From: JBMSHD01 sp049416425
GTDB taxonomy: Bacteria; Pseudomonadota; Gammaproteobacteria; Francisellales; Francisellaceae
Length of the DNA stretch: 22,663 nt
Assembly: GCA_049416425.1 (NCBI GenBank)
Contig: JBMSHD010000020.1
Coordinates: forward strand, 1-22,663
Direction: 5' to 3'
Both the position numbers and the translations under genes were made by a program. Each line of letters opens with the position of its first letter. Positions within the stretch are counted from its first letter, which is position 1. Below, one piece after another: positions 8,343-15,931 of the stretch. The notes beneath the pieces are model-generated. The model had not been told where the DNA came from and made no database searches. It saw nothing but the letters and a program-made list of their open reading frames with translations.

Positions 8343-9268
8343 TGTTGCCTGAAATTGCACTGATAAGAAAACGTGCCGATTATCTTAAAAAAATTCGAGA
8401 CTATTTCGAACATTTAGAGGTAGTGGAAGTTGATACTCCACTGGCATATCGCTATGCGGTCAGTGACCCTTATATCGATGTTTTTGCCATTGATACGCCC
8501 GGTGGCAGGCGCTTTTTGCAAAGCTCACCGGAATATGCCATGAAGCAACTTTTAGCGGCAGGTTCCGGCTCGATTTATCAGATTTGTAAGGCCTTTCGAG
8601 TTGATCCAAAAGCGGCGATTCACAACTGGGAGTTTACCATGCTGGAATGGTACCGAGTCGGTATTGATCATTTTGCACTGATGCAAGAAATGAAAGATCT
8701 GTTTCGGCTTCTTGATCCATCCATCTCATATCAAAGACTAAGCTATAATCAGTTGTTTCAGCATTATCTAAGTATTAATCCACACCAGGCTGAATTGTCG
8801 GAGTTATCGACTGAGACAGGCCGGCGTATAGGGAAAATAATGGGACTTTCCAATCCGTCCAAGTCGGATTGTCTGGATCTTTTATTCACTCATTGTATCG
8901 AGCCTGAGCTTAAAAAAAGCACGGATTTATGCTTTATCTATCATTATCCTAAAGAACAGGCGGCATTGGCGCGAATCATCGACAGTGAAGAGGGCGAGGT
9001 GGCGGCCAGGTTTGAGGTGTTTTATAAGGGAGTCGAGCTTGCCAATGGCTATTATGAGTTAAGCGATAGTAAGGAGCAGAGAAAGCGTTTTCATGCTGAT
9101 AATGCTGTGCGAAGGGCAGAAGGAAAGTCGATTATCGAGATGGATGTTGGGCTGTTAAAAGCATTAGATAAACTACCGGAATGCTCAGGTGTGGCGCTTG
9201 GGCTAGATCGCTTAATTATGCTGTTGGAAGGAAGAGGAGGGATTGCCGAGGTACTGTATTGCAGTTGA
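8342..9268 (+). CDS. epmA: elongation factor P--(R)-beta-lysine ligase EpmA
   Basis: EpmA (PoxA/GenX/YjeA) is a LysRS-like class II synthetase catalytic domain that attaches (R)-beta-lysine to a conserved Lys of EF-P, helping ribosomes through polyproline. Across 308 residues it aligns with E. coli EpmA: SSPEYAMKQLLAAG (61-74), HNWEFTMLEWYR (94-105), FEVFYKGVELANGYYEL and motif 3 SGVALGLDRLIML (282-294). The anticodon-binding domain of LysRS is absent, as expected. Motif 2 is unusual: FRVDPKAAIHNWEF replaces FRNEEMGRYHNPEF of E. coli. The start overlaps the recJ stop. Neither efp nor epmB is in the window. It converges with ftsI with only 4 bases between the stops. Confidence 0.93.
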   Translation: MLPEIALIRKRADYLKKIRDYFEHLEVVEVDTPLAYRYAVSDPYIDVFAIDTPGGRRFLQSSPEYAMKQLLAAGSGSIYQICKAFRVDPKAAIHNWEFTMLEWYRVGIDHFALMQEMKDLFRLLDPSISYQRLSYNQLFQHYLSINPHQAELSELSTETGRRIGKIMGLSNPSKSDCLDLLFTHCIEPELKKSTDLCFIYHYPKEQAALARIIDSEEGEVAARFEVFYKGVELANGYYELSDSKEQRKRFHADNAVRRAEGKSIIEMDVGLLKALDKLPECSGVALGLDRLIMLLEGRGGIAEVLYCS

Positions 9269-9272
9269 TGTG

Positions 9273-11045
9273 TTAATTATCCTCAATCACCTGCATCAAC
9301 CAGCGTTGATTTTTATGATATAGTTTATACTGGCTTAAAGGCTGTTGGTAGGGAATGCCCAAGTATTCTAGGCTGTCCTTGGCAATTTGGGCAAATATAG
9401 GGGCGGCCGAGACGCCACCAAACTGATAGAAATGATTCTTTTTGGGATCATCGATCCAGACGGCGATGACCAGGCGAGGATTGCGCAAAGGAGCGATGCC
9501 GACAAAAATAGCGTTATAGGAATTTTTCAAGAATTGACCATTGGCGACTCGATGGGAGGTTCCTGTTTTACCGGCGACCTCAAAGCCTGGAATATTGGCT
9601 AGAATACCGGTTCCATGAATGGAGACGACACTGTTTAACATGGTGAGGACTTGATGGGCAATATCGGCAGGTATGATTTGGCGACATTGAATTGGAGCTT
9701 GTGGCAGAGTCAGAGTTAAAGGGCAGAGTTTGCCGTCATTGGCAAAAATACTATAGGCATGTGCCAGCTGTACGGTGGAGGCGGTCATGGCATAACCGAA
9801 AGAGAAGGTGGCGAATTCAAATTTACCTAAATTCGATAAGTCCGGAAGGATGCCGTTGGTTGCCAGCGGGAAGTTAAGAGGCGAGGGCTGTCCAAACCCT
9901 AAAGCGGTGAAAAATTGATACAGTTTTTGTCGATTCAATGTCAGCGCCACTTTGCTGACGCCGACATTGCTGGACTTTTCCAGAATTTCAGTCAGGCTGA
10001 TCTCGCCAAAATTAGCATCATCACGGATGCGGTTATGTCCAATATAATAATAACCGGGATTGGTATCGATTAAGCTATCGGGTGTGTATTTTCCGGATGA
10101 TAGTGCCTGGGCGATAATAAAAGGCTTGATGGTGGAGCCGGGTTCAAAGGTGTCGATAAGAGCGCCGGCCTTGACATTGGCGCCGGTGCGATCACTAAAG
10201 ATATTGGGATTGAAGCTTGGATAGCTTGCCGCCGCCAGTATCTCGCCGGTTCCAGGATCGATAACAACGGCGGTTCCCATGATGGCATCGGCATTGTGAA
10301 CGCCTTGAGCCAAAGCCTGATAGGCGAATTTCTGGATTGTGGAATCGATGGTTAAGGTTAGATCTTTTGAATTGGGATAATCCGGATGATTGCTATAGCG
10401 GATGGCCTGACCTTCACGGTCGGTGATAAGCTTTAGTTTATGATCTTTAGCGCGAAGCAGGTTATCAAAACTCAGTTCGAGTCCGCTTTGACCATTATTA
10501 TTAAAGTCACTAAAGCCAATAAGCGAAGCGATGCTCTCGCCCTCAGGGTAGTAGCTGCGATTTTGTTGCTCCACATGGATTCCAGGAATATGAAGCATTT
10601 TGAGTGCTTTGGCCGCTTCAGGCAATAGGAATTGGGTAGCGATATAATAGCGTTTGTTGGGATATTTTTTGATTAAACTATCGATATCGCTTAAGCGGAG
10701 TCCGGCTATAGCGAGTGAGGAGAGCTTTTGATATTGCTGCGGATAGCCTTTCAAAACCTTGATATCGACGATGACGCGATAGAGATTGGTAGTCACGGCC
10801 AGCGGTTTATGGTTTCTGTCATAGATCGTGCCTCTAGGGCTATCTATGGAGATAACGCGACGGCTTTCTTGGTTTGCCATCTTAGAGAGTAGCGCTTTGT
10901 CTGTAGTTTCAAGATAAAACAGACGCCATAACAGGACAGTCAGTACAGTCATTAATAGAATGGCGACAATGATAAAGCGTAGAAGATGGCGTTTGAAAAC
11001 AGATTTATTTTTTTTGTCTAAGCCATGTTTAAAGCCTTTTGTCAT
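9273..11045 (-). CDS. ftsI: class B penicillin-binding protein, FtsI (PBP3) type transpeptidase
   Basis: FtsI cross-links septal peptidoglycan during division. The 590-residue protein has a short cytoplasmic tail, one membrane anchor (about 21-42), a pedestal domain beginning at RGTIYDRN (71-78), and a transpeptidase domain with the catalytic STIKP (Ser304, Lys307), SSN (358-360) and KTGT (493-496). GSTIKPF and the length fit PBP3 better than PBP2. It lacks the usual ftsL upstream and murE downstream of the dcw cluster, so it may be a relocated ftsI or a second PBP3-like copy. The ATG at 11043-11045 has no strong ribosome binding site. A separate promoter lies just upstream. Confidence 0.9.
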   Translation of the reverse strand: MTKGFKHGLDKKNKSVFKRHLLRFIIVAILLMTVLTVLLWRLFYLETTDKALLSKMANQESRRVISIDSPRGTIYDRNHKPLAVTTNLYRVIVDIKVLKGYPQQYQKLSSLAIAGLRLSDIDSLIKKYPNKRYYIATQFLLPEAAKALKMLHIPGIHVEQQNRSYYPEGESIASLIGFSDFNNNGQSGLELSFDNLLRAKDHKLKLITDREGQAIRYSNHPDYPNSKDLTLTIDSTIQKFAYQALAQGVHNADAIMGTAVVIDPGTGEILAAASYPSFNPNIFSDRTGANVKAGALIDTFEPGSTIKPFIIAQALSSGKYTPDSLIDTNPGYYYIGHNRIRDDANFGEISLTEILEKSSNVGVSKVALTLNRQKLYQFFTALGFGQPSPLNFPLATNGILPDLSNLGKFEFATFSFGYAMTASTVQLAHAYSIFANDGKLCPLTLTLPQAPIQCRQIIPADIAHQVLTMLNSVVSIHGTGILANIPGFEVAGKTGTSHRVANGQFLKNSYNAIFVGIAPLRNPRLVIAVWIDDPKKNHFYQFGGVSAAPIFAQIAKDSLEYLGIPYQQPLSQYKLYHKNQRWLMQVIEDN

Positions 11046-11076
11046 TATTTATTGCCGCTGATTATTGTACGTCTAA

Positions 11077-11105
11077 AGTATAACAAGCTGCATGATAGGT
11101 GGCGA
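11077..11105 (-). promoter_or_regulatory. candidate promoter for ftsI
   Basis: On the minus strand TCGCCA (11105-11100) and TATACT (11082-11077) are separated by 17 bases. It lies between the rpsA terminator and the ftsI start, as needed if the terminator is efficient. Confidence 0.5.
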
Positions 11106-11133
11106 GTGGTTAATGGCAATTTATTAAATTATT

Positions 11134-11165
11134 AGAAAAATAAAAAAGCAGCCATGAGGCTGCTT
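11134..11165 (-). terminator. Rho-independent terminator of rpsA
   Basis: Read on the minus strand, an 8-bp perfect stem AAGCAGCC / GGCTGCTT with a TCAT loop (11165-11146) is followed by a T-rich run. It lies 54 bases past the rpsA stop and separates rpsA from ftsI. Confidence 0.85.
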
Positions 11166-11218
11166 AAAAAGATCTATTTATTGCAGATGGCAAAGACTGA
11201 CTTCGCCTGTAGATAGAA

Positions 11219-12880
11219 TTACTTATTCAGTTTTTCTTTGATCAGATCACCAATAGTGGTTGGAGTCATTTGCTCAGCTTTATAGTTAGCGCGCGCTGCT
11301 TTTTCCTGATCTTCATCCAATGCTTTGATGGACAGGTTGATGCTGCGACGTTTGCTGTCGATATTGCTGATGCGGGCTTCAACTTCTTCACCGACTTTCA
11401 GGCTGTGACGTGCGTCTTCAGTGTGTTCACGCGAAATATCAGCAACACGAATGAAACCTTCAACTTCAGGAGCCAGCTCGACAACCGCGCCGTTTTGCTG
11501 AACTTGAGTAATAACACCTTTGACCTTGCGACCTTTTTCATTGGCAACGGTAAACTGAGTGAATGGGTCTTCACTGATCTGTTTCATGCCAAGGGCGATA
11601 CGTTCACGTTCGATGTCAACAGACAGCATTACCGCTTCGATCTCTTCGCCTTTTTTCAGTTGTTTGACGATATCTTCAGGTTTGTTCCAGGAAACATCAG
11701 AGATGTGTACCAAGCCGTCGATATTGCCGTCGAGACCAATAAACACACCGAAATCTGTGATAGAGCGAATTTTACCTTTGACTTTGTCACCCGGTTTATG
11801 CGAGTTAGCAAAAGCTTGCCATGGATTGATCTGGCATTGTTTCATGCCAAGAGAAATACGATGACGATCGGCATCGACTTCTAAAACCATGACATCGACT
11901 TCTTGCCCAAGGGAAACCAGTTTATGCGGGTTAGCATTCTTGTTGGTCCAATCCATTTCAGAGGTATGAACAAGACCTTCAATGCCTTCTTTAAGTTTGA
12001 CGAAACAGCCGTAATCAGTAATGTTTGTGATTTTACCGATTAGGTGAGTGCCAACCGTCAACTCTTCGGCAACATTAGCCCATGGATCTTCGCCAAGCTG
12101 TTTGATACCAAGTGAAATGCGGTTTTTATCGGTGTCAAATTTGATGATTTTAACATCGATCTCATCGCCTAAGGCCAGCATATCGCTTGGGTGCTTGATG
12201 CGGCTCCAGGACATATCGGTGATGTGAAGAAGACCATCAATGCCACCAAGGTCGATAAAGGCACCAAAATCGGTGATGTTTTTAACGATACCTTTGATCA
12301 CGGCGCCTTCGCTTAGTTTCTCAAATAAGGCTTCGCGATCTTCGGCGGTTTCTGCTTCGATGACAGCGCGACGAGAAACGACGATATTGTTCCGCTTGGT
12401 GTCGAGCTTAACGATCTTAAGTTCAATGTCTTTGTCTTCCAAATGAGAGACGTCTCTTAATGGGCGAACGTCAACTAAGGAACCTGGAAGAAATGCACGG
12501 AGCCCTTTGACTTCAACGGTATAGCCACCGCGAACGTGATTGGTGATGCGACCTAAAACGGTATCTTGAGTATCACAGGCTTTTTCAAGCGCATCCCAGA
12601 TTTCGATGCGTTTGGCTTTCTCACGAGACAGACGCGTCTCACCCATGCTGTTATCAAGTGCATCAAGAACTACATCGACTTCATCGCCAACCTGAATTTC
12701 AATCTCGCCTTGTTCATTTTTGAACTGATCTAGTGGTACGATCGATTCAGATTTAAGGCCGGCATCAATCCATGCGAATTCACGATCAATGGCAACAACG
12801 GTTGCTTTGATGATCTTGCCGATACGCATTTCGGTGCTTTTCAGCGATGCTTCAAAGAGTTCTTTAAAATTATCAGTCAT
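11219..12880 (-). CDS. rpsA: 30S ribosomal protein S1
   Basis: S1 binds mRNA leaders and brings them to the 30S subunit. The 553 residues align along their length with E. coli S1 (557). They contain six S1 OB-fold repeats at about 21-87, 105-171, 192-260, 277-347, 364-434 and 450-520, with repeated signatures such as ITDFGAFIDLGGIDGLLHIT and DYGCFVKLKEGIEGLVH. The ATG at 12880 (MTDNFKELFE) matches the E. coli N-terminus and has GGAA upstream; an in-frame TTG four codons earlier is not needed. The usual neighbours cmk and ihfB are absent; dnaX lies upstream. Its own promoter and terminator make it an independent unit. Confidence 0.97.
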   Translation of the reverse strand: MTDNFKELFEASLKSTEMRIGKIIKATVVAIDREFAWIDAGLKSESIVPLDQFKNEQGEIEIQVGDEVDVVLDALDNSMGETRLSREKAKRIEIWDALEKACDTQDTVLGRITNHVRGGYTVEVKGLRAFLPGSLVDVRPLRDVSHLEDKDIELKIVKLDTKRNNIVVSRRAVIEAETAEDREALFEKLSEGAVIKGIVKNITDFGAFIDLGGIDGLLHITDMSWSRIKHPSDMLALGDEIDVKIIKFDTDKNRISLGIKQLGEDPWANVAEELTVGTHLIGKITNITDYGCFVKLKEGIEGLVHTSEMDWTNKNANPHKLVSLGQEVDVMVLEVDADRHRISLGMKQCQINPWQAFANSHKPGDKVKGKIRSITDFGVFIGLDGNIDGLVHISDVSWNKPEDIVKQLKKGEEIEAVMLSVDIERERIALGMKQISEDPFTQFTVANEKGRKVKGVITQVQQNGAVVELAPEVEGFIRVADISREHTEDARHSLKVGEEVEARISNIDSKRRSINLSIKALDEDQEKAARANYKAEQMTPTTIGDLIKEKLNK

Positions 12881-12968
12881 AATGATTTCCAATTTGCCAG
12901 TGGTTGATTAAACATCAAGCCAAATTCGATCACTGGAAGGGCGAATTGACTCGGCTAAAAGCCTGACT

Positions 12969-12998
12969 ATTTTAGCGTATATGTTCTTGCGATTGCAA
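12969..12998 (-). promoter_or_regulatory. rpsA promoter
   Basis: On the minus strand TTGCAA (12998-12993) and TAAAAT (12974-12969) are separated by 18 bases. The predicted leader is about 80 bases long and includes a short GGC-TTTTA-GCC hairpin near 12953-12963. In E. coli the rpsA leader is the site of S1 autoregulation; whether that holds here cannot be told from sequence. Confidence 0.55.
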
Positions 12999-13042
12999 CT
13001 TAATTTTGTATTAAATTTGCGCATGATAAACGCTTTGGCGCC

Positions 13043-14710
13043 TTACCGAATTATCTGAATGCTGTTTTGTTGCAGGGTGAAACCAAAATCGGTGTTCAGT
13101 CCAATGATATCTGGATTGGATTTGATCTCTTTGTTAATCTCGGCGCGTTTGTTTTGTTGCTGTTGGTGGGCAATATCGGCCGGAGTGTTCGAGTTGTTTT
13201 GATTTTCCTCAAATCTGACGGGCTTTGACGAGGGCGCAGATGCCGTCTGTTCTTTAATTTTATCGCTGAAGTCGATGGTGATTTTTTTCTTCAGATAGAG
13301 GCAAAATGCCTGGGTGATCTTATCTTTGAGATTTGAGGTGATCAGCGATTTGACGTGAGCCGCCGGTTCAAGTATATAGTGTTCAGATGTGGCGCTGATA
13401 AGGTGGCAATTCATCACGACTTGAAGAGCAGCGCCTCTGAGATTAAGATGCTTAATCATCTCAGACCATGATTCTACGCTTTCTGTCTTAGACTTATTGT
13501 TCTTGTGTCTGTTCTCGATGAAAACCTCGCCGGTATGTGGTTTTGGTTTTTTGGTTTTTTGGTGTTCATGATGAATCGACGGTGTGGAGTACTCTGTTGT
13601 GTTTGAAGTCGTGGCGGTATTTCCAAAATCCACAGACTGAAAGGCGATCAGCCGCAACAGTGCCATATTGAGGCCAACGGTTTCCGTCGGTGCCAGGGTG
13701 ACATCCTCTTTGGCTTTGATCGTTAGCTGGTAGTAAAGCTGTAGCATTTCGAGCGGTAGCTTTTGAGTGATTTCTGTCAACTGGCTTTCGCTGAAATCAT
13801 CAATGGTTTTTTGTTGGCACAGCGAAAAAATGCTGGCGGCATAGAATGTCTCAGCCAGTCGATCGAGCACGGATGTGGCTGATTTTCCTGAAGATAAGAT
13901 CTCGGCGCTCAAGGTAATAAGTGACTCGGCATCTTTATCGATGATCAGCTGGATAAGGCGATAGATCAATTCAAATTTAACGAGTCCGAGCATGGCGATG
14001 ATATCACTCTCTTTCAGCATCCCATTACCATAGGCAATCGCCTGATCGGTGAGACTCAAGGCATCTCGCATACTGCCTGTGGCGTGATGAGCAATGAGCT
14101 TTAGACTCTCGCCATCGTGGTGTATGGATTCCTGTTTTAAAATCATTGACAGTTGAGTTTCAATATCCGTTTCAGACAGATGTTTGAGATGGAATTGCAG
14201 GCAGCGTGATAAAATTGTCACGGGGAGTTTTTGTGGATCTGTGGTCGCCAGCAGAAACTTAACGTGTTCAGGTGGCTCTTCGAGCGTTTTTAACAGCGCG
14301 TTAAAACTGTGTGTTGACAGCATGTGAACTTCATCGATGAGGTAGACTTTATATCGACCCTGGGTCGGCATATACTGGACATTATCAAGAATATCCCGTG
14401 TGTCTTCGACCTTGGTGCGTGAGGCGGCATCGATTTCAATCAGATCGACAAAATTGCCCTGCTCAATGCTGATGCAGTTTACACATTTCAGGCAGGGCGT
14501 TGATGAGACGCCTTCGATGCAATTTAGTGATTTTGCCAGAAGCCTTGCCAGTGAGGTCTTGCCTACTCCTCTGGTGCCGGTGAAAAGATAGGCGTGATGC
14601 AGACGCTTGCTGTCCAGTGCATGAATGAGACTGTTTAAGATATGGCGCTGCCCACTGACTTCACCGAAGCATTTTGGACGATATTTTCGAGCCAGTACCT
14701 GATATGACAT
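13043..14710 (-). CDS. dnaX: DNA polymerase III subunit gamma/tau
   Basis: DnaX is the ATPase of the clamp loader that places the beta sliding clamp on DNA; tau also binds the polymerase core and DnaB. The 555 residues include YQVLARKYRP at the start, Walker A GTRGVGKT (45-52), a zinc site C64/C73/C76/C79, Walker B VYLIDE (122-127) and sensor SRC (168-170). A low-complexity linker (about 375-425) precedes the C-terminal domain. It is shorter than E. coli tau (643). The ATG at 14710 was chosen over an earlier in-frame start because the family begins MSYQVLARKYRP. recR and ybaB, its common partners, are not next to it. No terminator is seen before the rpsA promoter. Confidence 0.95.
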   Translation of the reverse strand: MSYQVLARKYRPKCFGEVSGQRHILNSLIHALDSKRLHHAYLFTGTRGVGKTSLARLLAKSLNCIEGVSSTPCLKCVNCISIEQGNFVDLIEIDAASRTKVEDTRDILDNVQYMPTQGRYKVYLIDEVHMLSTHSFNALLKTLEEPPEHVKFLLATTDPQKLPVTILSRCLQFHLKHLSETDIETQLSMILKQESIHHDGESLKLIAHHATGSMRDALSLTDQAIAYGNGMLKESDIIAMLGLVKFELIYRLIQLIIDKDAESLITLSAEILSSGKSATSVLDRLAETFYAASIFSLCQQKTIDDFSESQLTEITQKLPLEMLQLYYQLTIKAKEDVTLAPTETVGLNMALLRLIAFQSVDFGNTATTSNTTEYSTPSIHHEHQKTKKPKPHTGEVFIENRHKNNKSKTESVESWSEMIKHLNLRGAALQVVMNCHLISATSEHYILEPAAHVKSLITSNLKDKITQAFCLYLKKKITIDFSDKIKEQTASAPSSKPVRFEENQNNSNTPADIAHQQQQNKRAEINKEIKSNPDIIGLNTDFGFTLQQNSIQIIR

Positions 14711-14741
14711 GATTATAAGTAAGCGATTTTTATTGCTGTTT

Positions 14742-14771
14742 AGTATACGAAAAAGGCGTGATGGTTGTATA
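14742..14771 (-). promoter_or_regulatory. candidate dnaX promoter
   Basis: On the minus strand TATACA (14771-14766) and TATACT (14747-14742) are separated by 18 bases, about 30 bases before the dnaX ATG. It is arranged back to back with the obg promoter in a 176-base divergent region. Confidence 0.5.
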
Positions 14772-14787
14772 GGGAATAATATCAATG

Positions 14788-14814
14788 TTTGAAAAAACAA
14801 CCACTTTTTTCAAA
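14788..14814. repeat. perfect 10-bp inverted repeat, possible operator
   Basis: TTTGAAAAAA (14788-14797) and TTTTTTCAAA (14805-14814) are perfect inverted copies separated by CAACCAC. The repeat lies between the dnaX and obg promoters and covers the expected -35 region of the obg promoter, ending seven bases before its TATAAT. That position suits a repressor or activator site. The AT-rich arms make a strong terminator unlikely. Confidence 0.5.
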
Positions 14815-14815
14815 A

Positions 14816-14826
14816 TGGTATATAAT
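14816..14826 (+). promoter_or_regulatory. -10 region of the obg promoter
   Basis: A consensus TATAAT (14821-14826) with an upstream TGG (14816-14818), also readable as an extended -10 TGG-TATATA. No good -35 hexamer is found at 16-18 bases, which suggests either an extended -10 promoter or help from a factor bound at the overlapping inverted repeat. Confidence 0.5.
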
Positions 14827-14886
14827 GTCCCTGCATTTGAAAATACGTTTCTAAAAGAATCAAAATAAACAAGGTTAAGGAATATT

Positions 14887-15909
14887 GTGAAGTTTGTAGA
14901 TGAGGCCGTGGTGGCTGTTCAGGCTGGTAAAGGCGGTAATGGCTGTGTGAGTTTTCGACGTGAGAAATATGTTCCTAAAGGCGGTCCTGATGGGGGTGAT
15001 GGAGGTGATGGGGGCAGCATCTATATCAAGGCGGATGCCAATGTCAATACGTTGATCGATTATCGCTATCAGCGTCATTATCAGGCACAAAATGGGCGTC
15101 CCGGTGAGGGCAAAAAATGCTCAGGAAAAAAAGGAGAAAGTCTTTATCTCATCGTGCCGGTAGGAACTGTGGTCTATGATGTTAATACGGAGCGAAAGAT
15201 TGGTGAGGTGCTTCAAGATGGCCAGGAGTTTATGGTGGCAAAAGGGGGGCGTCATGGGATTGGTAATACCCATTTTAAAAGCAGTACCAATCAGGCTCCA
15301 AGGCAATTTACCCACGGTGAGGAAGGTCAAAGCGCCCAGATTCGTTTGGAGCTCAATCTATTGGCTGATGTGGGGCTTCTGGGATTGCCTAATGCGGGTA
15401 AATCAACGCTTATTCGTGCTGTTTCAGCCGCAACACCCAAGGTGGCTGATTATCCTTTCACCACGATGTATCCGAATTTGGGCGTGGTGCGCGTGGGGCT
15501 GCTCGATAGTTTTGTGATCGCCGATATTCCAGGTGTTATCGAAGGTGCGGCAGAAGGGGCCGGTCTTGGTCTCCGTTTTTTGAAACACCTGACACGGACA
15601 CGTTGCGTGCTGCACGTTTTGGATGTTTTGCCGGCAGATGGTTCGGATCCGGTTGAAAATTATAAAAAGGTGGAGCTTGAGCTTAAGAAATACAATAAAA
15701 CGCTTCATGCTAAACCACGCTGGCTGGTTTTGAATAAGCTCGACCTGGTGATGGAAGAAGAGCGGCAAAATCTGATTGATCAGATTGTGAAGGGTATCGA
15801 CTGGGATATCAACCGTCCTTATTTTGCTATTTCAGGATTGACCCGTGAAAATACCGATGAGATGATGAAGAAAGTATTGGCAATGATTAAAACGCAGAAT
15901 GCTAAATAG
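14887..15909 (+). CDS. obg: Obg family GTPase (ObgE/CgtA)
   Basis: Obg is an essential GTPase that binds the 50S subunit during assembly and links growth to ppGpp. The 340 residues show the glycine-rich Obg fold (1-158, with GPDGGDGGDGGS) and a G domain: G1 GLPNAGKST (166-174), the switch region YPFTT, G3 DIPG (213-216) followed by the family hallmark GLGLRFLKH, and G4 NKLD (283-286). Start codon GTG is preceded by AAGGA at suitable spacing. rplU and rpmA, which usually precede obg, are missing. The lipoprotein gene follows with a 22-base gap. Confidence 0.97.
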   Translation: MKFVDEAVVAVQAGKGGNGCVSFRREKYVPKGGPDGGDGGDGGSIYIKADANVNTLIDYRYQRHYQAQNGRPGEGKKCSGKKGESLYLIVPVGTVVYDVNTERKIGEVLQDGQEFMVAKGGRHGIGNTHFKSSTNQAPRQFTHGEEGQSAQIRLELNLLADVGLLGLPNAGKSTLIRAVSAATPKVADYPFTTMYPNLGVVRVGLLDSFVIADIPGVIEGAAEGAGLGLRFLKHLTRTRCVLHVLDVLPADGSDPVENYKKVELELKKYNKTLHAKPRWLVLNKLDLVMEEERQNLIDQIVKGIDWDINRPYFAISGLTRENTDEMMKKVLAMIKTQNAK

Positions 15910-15931
15910 GCGGTGCGATATGGAGATCTTT

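Noticed and set aside
11270..12446. Long open frames on the plus strand opposite rpsA
   Set aside because: They are antisense shadows of the strongly biased S1 coding sequence and have no domain or start signals.
13282..13288. A7 run (minus strand) in dnaX as a programmed frameshift site producing a short gamma form
   Set aside because: A -1 shift here would reach a stop within about eight codons, but the reading-frame context is AAG AAA AAA ATC, not the A AAA AAG heptamer, and the run is shorter than typical slippage tracts. The A6 runs near 13545-13562 also lack the right phase. Not supported.
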